Of a DNA stretch of 64,000 nt, positions 52,682-61,600 are shown piece after piece (the first letter of the stretch is position 1; the number at the start of each line of letters is the position of its first letter). Source of the stretch: a virus. The position numbers and the translations under genes were made by a program. The stretch spans positions 51,247 through 115,246 of the IMG/VR virus record IMGVR_UViG_3300048694_001252. One strand, given 5' to 3'. Under the pieces are notes generated by a model. The model was given only the letters and a program-made list of their open reading frames with translations, ran no database searches and was not told where the DNA came from.

Positions 52682-55600
52682 TGGCACGTTTTAGAACAGT
52701 AAACTATCTTCCCGAGATTTTTCAAACCGATGCCAACCGGCAATTTTTGGCAGCCACACTTGATACCCTAGTACAAGAACCACAACTCAAGCAGACACAG
52801 GGTTTCATAGGTCGCACAGTGGGACCGGGTGTGATACCCGAAGACCGTTATGTAGTAGAGCCCAATAAAACACGTGCCGACTATCAGTTGGAGCCGGGTG
52901 TGATCAGCCTTGATCCCAAGGATACTGCTCGCATACAAGATGCCATTACCTATCCTGGTATACTTGAATCGGTATCTGCTCGCGGTGGCGTGGGCAGCAG
53001 ACCCGATCGCCTCATGCAGAGCGATTACTACACCTGGGATCCATTTTGCAATTTTGATAGTCTGGTCAACTACAGTCAATATTACTGGCTGCCCAATGGA
53101 CCTGATGCAGTAGATGTAAGTGCCACTGGAATACCGGTCACTGACACATTTGATGTGACTCGTGCCAATGGTGTGTATACTTTTTCAGGCCTGGCTGGCA
53201 CCAACCCCACTGTTGAATTGGTGCGTGGTGGCAGTTACATTTTCAATGTATACCAGAACAGCAAAGAAACTGTAAACTTCAAGGTCAGCAATCAGGGTCT
53301 GGCCGGATACACCATAGACAATCAGGTCAATCCCACGATTACCCTGGCTCGGGGCAACACCTATGTGTTCAATCTGGTTCTGCGTGGTCCCTACCCCTTC
53401 TGGATCAAGACCAATAACGAACTGGGCACAGCCTATGCCTACAATGATGGCGTCACACGTAACGGTAGCTTGACCGGGATCGTGACTTTTGTAGTTCCTC
53501 AAGACGCTCCGGATGTGCTGTATTATGTGTCGGAAAATCAACCCAACATGCGTGGTATGATCAATATCGTGGATGGTGACCCCGGAACCGGCCCTGGTTT
53601 CTGGATCCAAACCGAACCCGGTATTGGTGGCCGAAACAGCGCCAGCCCCAACATCTCCACACGTGAAGTCCTGGGTGTGATCAACAATGGTGAAGATCTG
53701 GGCACCGTGGTATTCAACGTGCCTACCAAGACACAGCAGAACTATTTCTACAATCTACCCACCTACAGTCTACCTGTGGATCTGGTCAGCACCATAAGCT
53801 ATACCGATCTGCAGGGTCAAAGCGTGAGTGGATTCCTGCAGATCTATGGTGGCATCGATGGCGTCAGTAATCTTGACAATCGCACTGTGATTTTCACAGG
53901 TGGTAGTCCCGGGATTGACCCGCCTGATACCCGCCAATTGTTCCAGATCACCTATGACTATATTGACAACATTCCCTACATCAATGTGGCCAAGATAGCC
54001 GACATACCCAATCAATGCAAGTGGATGATACGTTATGGCACGATGTATTCCAATACGCAATGGTACAAGACTCCGCAGGGTACCTTCAAACGAATGCCAC
54101 TGCTGACTGCGGCACTGGATACTCTGTACTATCAGGATGGCACTGATCCTGGTATAGTGGGAAAAATACGGCTCGTTGATCCAGTCAACAGCAGTACCAT
54201 CTATATCGATGACATCCTGGGCAAAAAGAACTATACCAGTCCCAACGGAGTCACATTTACCAATGGACTCAAGGTGGTGTTTCGTGGTGATGTATTGCCA
54301 GACACCTATGCCAGCAACACCATCACGATCGATTGTTTATCCACCACTAGCCAACAAAATCTCATCAGTACCTACAGCACCGAACATCTACGTGTGGGTC
54401 AAGAAATCATATTCTCGGCACCCACGCTGGGCGGTCTGACACCGGCACAGCCCTACTATGTGCGCTTCATAGACAATGTGTTGCAGTTTCAAGTTTCTGA
54501 AACGCCCGATGGTGCCGCAGTAGCCCTAGCCAACGGAACTGGCCATATGTTGGCGGCCGTGACCAATTATCGTGCCTATTATGTGGCCGGTGTGGGTACC
54601 GCTATCCAACTATTGCCAGTGACCGATTTCGTTACACCTGAACTGTATATCGGTGATGAAAACGAGTCCGGTAGCACGGTACCGCTCTTGCCGGACTATA
54701 TCACGATTGATCGTGCCAGTTCCGATCACAATGCATGGAGCCGCAGCAATCGCTGGTTCCATATTGATGTGATACAGGCCACAGCCGAATACAACAACAC
54801 CATAGTCACGCTCAATGAAACTGATCGTGCACGTCGCCCTATCATACAGTTCAATGCGGGGATACGCCTATTTGACATGGGCTCACAGGGCCTGGCTCCG
54901 GTTGATGTGATTGATTTTACCGAAACCGATGCTCTAAGCAATGTGGAGGGTGCTACCAGTTATACCGTTTATGGATATAGCGTAATCAATGGTTCCAGGA
55001 TTATTTTTGCCAATGATCTAGATCCACAGGTGCGGGACAAAATATGGCAGGTAGAATTTATCTATCCCGATACAGTACCGCCCCTGGTCAGTCAACCTGT
55101 GATACATTTGCGCTTGGCCGATGATGGTGATGTGGCGGTTGATATGTGCACGGTGATCTTGAATCACGGTACCAGTCAGCTACCGGTTCCCACAGGTGAA
55201 ACAGAAATCATAGGTGGACAAACGGTGATCAAGGGTCAAGCCGGAGCCAGCTACTGGTATGATGGTACGGCTTGGATAGCATCACAAACCAAGACACAGG
55301 TGCAGCAGCCACCACTGTTCAATGTGTATGACATGCAGGGCGTGAGTTTTAGCGATCGTGTCAAATATCCCAGCACTGACTTTGCAGGAACTCGGTTGTT
55401 CAGTTACGCCATCAGTGATGTTGGTGTCAAAGATGTGGTGTTGGGTTTTCCTCTGCGATACCTCACTATCAACAATCTAGGTGATATTGTTTTTGACAAC
55501 AACCTCTACACCGATCAATTCAACTACGTCAAAGATAAAGGCAGTTATACACAGTCGATCAGTGCAGGTACGCCAAGAGTATACAGCACACGCACGGAAT

Positions 55601-58600
55601 ACCAACGTGTGCTAGGTTGGCAAGATGCTGTGACTACCACGCAGGTATATCAGCAGTTCCGATTCGTATTCACCACAGTGAATCTTGAATTGGATGTGGT
55701 GGTAAGCGAACGCACTGATATACCTGTGGTCAAGGTCTATGTCAACAACGTATGGCTACCACCGGCGGGATTCAGTATCGCACGATATGACAAACGAACT
55801 GTGATAACTCTGGCCACAGCACCGGCACCAGATAGCATTATAGAAGTCGTGGCACTGAGCGAGCAGACTAGCAATACCGGTTTCTATCAGGTACCCATCA
55901 ATCTACAAAACAATCCGTTCAACGCCAACAGCGATGCCTTTACCTTGGGTACCATACGGCAACACTATCAGAGCATTTGCGAAAATCTCTTGCCATTGTC
56001 GGGTCCGGTAAATGGTGCAAACAACTCTCGTGACCTTGGTGATATTGTGCCCTATGGTCAGGTGATATTACAACAGAGCGCACCGCTCACCTTGGCCGGT
56101 TACTTTTTGCGTAGCAACAAGTTCAATATCTGGAACAGTCTGGTCTATAACGGCCGAGAGTACACCAAATACAAAAATCTCATACTAGAAAACGTCACTC
56201 AGCAGGTGATCAATTTTGAAACTGCGGCTCAAATACTCGATCGTGCCATAGCCAATGTGACTCAAGGGCGCGTAGAAACACAGCCATTCTATTGGTCCGA
56301 CATGTTGCCTTCGGGATCAATCTATCAAGAAACTGTCTACCCCATCACATACATCACCACGCGCACTTTCAACACGCTTTACGTGCATGATTATACTTCG
56401 GCCAATTATCTTGGCATGGATGTGTATCTAGATGGAGACATACTCACTCGCGGGCGTGATTATACTGTGGCCGCCAATGCTGCCACGATCACAGTCATAA
56501 CCACGCTGGCAGTGGGTCAGACTCTGACCATTCGAGAGTACGAGACCACTGCGGGCAGTTTCTGCCCCAACACACCCACCAAGCTGGGATTGTATCCGGC
56601 CTGGCAACCGGAAATAGTGGTGCAGACCACCACGGACGGCGAGCAAGCCATGATCATGGGTCATGATGGCAGCGCCACCAAGATTTTTGGGGATATACGT
56701 GATAGCGTGTTATTGGAGTTTGAAACACGCATCTACAACAATCTCAAATTGGATGACAATCCAGTACCCTTGACTATAGCAGATGTGTTACCGGGGCAAT
56801 TCAGACGTACCGGATTTGATCTGAGCGAGATACAGAATATTCTCAATCAAGATTTCCTGAGCTGGATAGCCTGGAACAAATTGGATTATACCACACAAGA
56901 ATTCAATATTTCCAACAGCTTTACCTACAATTATAGCCAGGCCCAAAATCGCCTGGATTCGTCCCTGCTGCCCGGAGCTTGGCGCGGTATCAATCGCTAT
57001 TTCTATGACACAGTGCAGCCACAAAGCACACCATGGGAGATGCTGGGATTCTCGGTCAAGCCCACTTGGTGGGATCTCACCTATGGTACCGGACCCTACA
57101 CCGATGGTAACTTGGTGTTGTGGGATGATCTTGAGGCAGGTATCGTGCGTGATCCCCTGGGAGCCTATGTGCTTCCGGCCTATGTGCGTCCACGTCTGAC
57201 TCAAGTGATTCCCAGTGGCAGCGAGGGACAATTGCTATCGCCCCTGGACACTGTGGTGGGCAATTTTGAAGATGAAACGTTTGTTAATGATTGGTCAGTG
57301 GGCAATGGCGGACCCACCGAAGCGTCATGGTGGACCAGCAGTCTCTATCCCTTTGCTGTGATGCGCGTGTTGGCTCTGACTCGCCCGGCCAAGTTCTTTT
57401 CACTGTTCGTGGATCGCGATCTCTATCGCTACAACAGCGAATTTGAACAATACCTCTATCGGGGTCGTTATCGCATGGATGCTCGCGATCTTGAAGTGTA
57501 TGGCAATGGAGTTAGCAAGGCCAGCTTCATGAACTGGATCGTGGATTACAATCGTCAAACCGGCCTGGACAGTACCCAGGAAATGTCTCAGGATCTAGCC
57601 AATCTAGATGTGCGGTTGTGTTATCGCATGGCCAGCTTCTCAGACAAACAATACATCACGCTCATGACCGAGCGCAGTACTCCCAACAGCAACAACAGCG
57701 GATTCACCATACCCGACAACAGTTATCAATTGTTGCTGTACAAGAATCAAGTGTTTGCTGAAGTGACCTACAGCTCGGTCATCGTACAACGTACCAATAC
57801 CGGATATCAGGTGTTTGGCTATAGCACCTTGCAGCCCTATTTCACACAGACTGTGAGCATGAGCACCAGTAAGCCACTCACGATCACATCAGGTGGTATC
57901 ACAGTACAGGTCAGCACAGTATTCAGCAATATCACGCAACAGATACCTTACAGCACGGAATTTGCCACGCCCCAAGAAGTGGCCCAATTCTTATTGTGTT
58001 ACGGCCACTGGCTAGGAACTCAAGGTTTTGTGTTTGACAACATCAGTAATGGTTATGTACTGGATTGGACTCGCATGGCGTCTGAGTTCCTCTACTGGGC
58101 CGGTCAAGACTGGGACAATGGTGTATTGATCAACATCAATCCCTTGGCACAAAAATTGCAGATCACCAAGGCTCAAAGTGTGGTGGACAGTCTCCAGGTA
58201 CAGAGCGCCGAAAACGTGTTGCTGGATCAAAATCGTCGAGAACTACCCACTCGCAATCTCAACATCGTGCGATTGGACAATACTCTCACTGTAGAGCCCA
58301 TGACTGATCAAAGCCTCAGTTTCGTAGATCTTAATTTTACCAGCTACGAACACATGATAGTGCTGAACAATCGCAGCGAGTTTGGCGATCTTATACTAGA
58401 TCCTACCACCGGTGCGAGACAGTCGCGCTTGTATCTCATGACCACGAATACCAGCGACTGGAATGGTAGCATCGATACCCCGGGCTTCATACTCAACCGT
58501 GACAACATCGAAGCGTGGACCGGTTTGAGAACCTATGCCAAAGGCGAGATAGTGCGTCACAAAGGTAGCTATTGGAGCGCGGCCACGATCGTGCAACCCA

Positions 58601-61600
58601 GCGCCAGATTCAACTACAATGACTGGTTACAGAGCGATTATACCAAGATTGAACAGGGTCTCCTGCCCAACCTGGCCAACAAAGCGGTACAATTGCAACA
58701 GAGCTATGACATCAATCAGGCCAACATTGACAGTGAACAGGATCTATTCAGCTTTGGTTTGATCGGATTCCGCCCGCGACAGTATCTGGCCGCGTTAGAT
58801 CTTGACAGTGTGGGCCAAGTCAATGTGTATCGACAATTCTTGGGCACCAAAGGTACCAAGCTCAGTGCAGAAAATCTACGTTCCAGCCGCCTGACCAAGG
58901 AGCAGGCTGATTATGCTATCTTTGAAAACTGGGCAGTACAGCGCGGAGTCTATGGCGCAAATGCCAATCGTAGCTTCGTGGAATTCCGACTGAATCGAGC
59001 TCTTTTGAGCGCCAATCCCAGTACAGTACAGGTGATCAATGCCGGTGAATCCAGCGAAGCTGATCAGACCATACTGTTGGGAAATATCTGGCGCCAGAGC
59101 TACAAACTGACCACAACCGACATATTCCCTACCACGCTAGATTTGCCCACTGATGTGGGATTGCCCAGCGCCGGCTATGTGGATATTGACGATGTGGATA
59201 TCACGGTATTTGATATCACAGATCCGGCCAATCTATCGGCCAACCTTGACAAGATAGGTGTGGGCACTTCGGTCTGGGTGGCCAAAATCAACGATTATGA
59301 TTGGAACATTTATCGTTGCGAAAGTATTCCAGGCAGCATCAATCATCTCTGCGATAATCTTGATGGTACCAGCCTGGTTATCTTTACCCAACAGCACGGA
59401 TTGTCTGTGGGTAATCAGTTGATCATAAGATTTTTTGACGCCGCGGTAGATGGCATTTACCGTGTGCTTTCGGTACCCAGCCTCAACCAGGTGACCATAG
59501 CCTATCAGTTTGTGGGTCGCGGTCGCACTGTGATAGATGGCACCGGTATCGGTTTCACGCTGGAAACCATGCGAGTGGCCCAATTCAGTGATTTGGTGAA
59601 TCTACCCTATGCCAATCAACTCACACCGGGTGCTAGAGCCTGGGTAGACGACGACGGCGATGGACGTTGGGGAGTGTATGAAAAGCAGGACATCTATACC
59701 GCTACTACCACGCTTGCCAGCAAAAATCCAGATGCAACTGAAGGCTATGGTGCCACGGTGGCCATGGGTGCCAATCAACAATCGGTTCTAGTGGGAAGCC
59801 CAAGATATGGATTCCCGGCAGGCGCGGAAAAAGGTGCCATCTATACCTACGTCAAAAACTATACCGGCACCTTCCAACCGGTCAGTCCGGTGCTGGGCAC
59901 GGATGCCATCCTAGAGCTAGGCACTGCAGATTCCAGAGGATTTGGTAGCAGCCTCAGCATAGGCAATCTAGATTGGGCCGTAGCTGGTGCACCTGGTAGC
60001 TTGGGCGGAGCGGCTCAGACCGATTCGGGATATGCTGCCGTGATACATCGCAGTGAAGCGGTAGTGCCCAACGCCAATCCTTATCAGCTGTGGCAATTGT
60101 TGACCACTCCGGGTCTGATCAATACAGATCAGGCTCAGTTTGGTAGCACCGTGGCCATGAGTCATGATGAGCGTTGGATGTACATTGGTGCACCCTACAA
60201 AGACAACGGTTCAGTTGCGGCCTACACTCGAGTAGAGTGGCGCGAACAGACACTGGACACTCATGGAACCGGATCTCAAACTGACTATGCGTTTGGTGGC
60301 ACGATAGAGATCAGTGATGCCAATCAACTAGCGGTCACCGTGAATGGCATATTACAAACGTTGGGAGTGGATTACTCGGTAAATCTCGTTACGCAACAGG
60401 TGATATTTGGATCGGCACCGGCTGCTGATCGACCCATACGTATTCGCAGGCTAGATGCTGTGCAGTTGGATGAAACAGCAGGACCCACCTATGATTTGGC
60501 ACAATATTTCTATCAGGTAGATCTCGCGGATAGCAATATCTATAGCTTCCAACTCACGCTCAATGGCGATCTATTGCGTCCCAATATCGATTATACATTC
60601 AACACCATGACCAAGATAGTGTCTATCTCGGCGGCGTTGACCCTGGGTGATGTATTGTTGGCTCGCGCCAGCTGGTACTGGCTCTATGTGGATACCATAT
60701 TACCGCCCACGATCACTGGTACCCCGGCTCTGTTTGGATCAAGTCTGGTCTGCACTACTGATGGTAGACAGGTCTTGATAGGTGCACGTAATCAGGATGT
60801 GGATGGGGTCGTGCAAGCCGGCTGTGTTTATGTGTATGATCGCGATGTACAGCGTTTCCATTATGGCGAAACCAGTACAGTAACGTTCACGGTGTTGGGC
60901 AGTGCGCCCAATCCACTAGCAGTATCGGTCTTGGTCAACAACCAGTTTTTGACACCCGAAACCAGCACAGTGGTAGATGCACCCAATAGCTTTACCGTAA
61001 GCGGCAACAACATCACAGTCAATACCGATCTCGTTACAGGTGATTTTGTCGACATTGAGACCAATCAATTCCAGTTAGCACAGGTGATCATGCAGGACCA
61101 GATTGCGGAATTCAGCAACTATGGACAGGCAGTCGACATCTGCCGGTACAATTGCAGTCTCTATGTGGGAGCACCACAGAGCAGCGTACAGATATTCAAG
61201 GGTGGTGTGGTAGAACGCAGCGTGAATCAGGCCCGATCTTTTGGTATCATCGCCAGCGTCAACACCAATCCGGTACTAACTCCCGGTGATACTCTGCGGG
61301 TCAACAATCAAGATGTTGAGGTTCCCGCGGCCAGTGGCAGCGTGTCCAGCCTGCAGGGTTTGGCCCTGGCCATAACCAATCAGGTACCCAATACGCAGGC
61401 CTCAGTCACAAACGGAGTGTTGCAGATCACAGTAATGAACATGGCAGCCTCGGTACCGGGCAATCGTTTGCAGGTGGCACCTGGCACTGTGGGTACCGCG
61501 TTCGATGATCTAGGGTTCGACACCTTTGTGATAGCCCAGACCATAACCAGTCCCCTGCCACTACAATATGCGCAATTTGGTGCCGCACTTACCATATCAG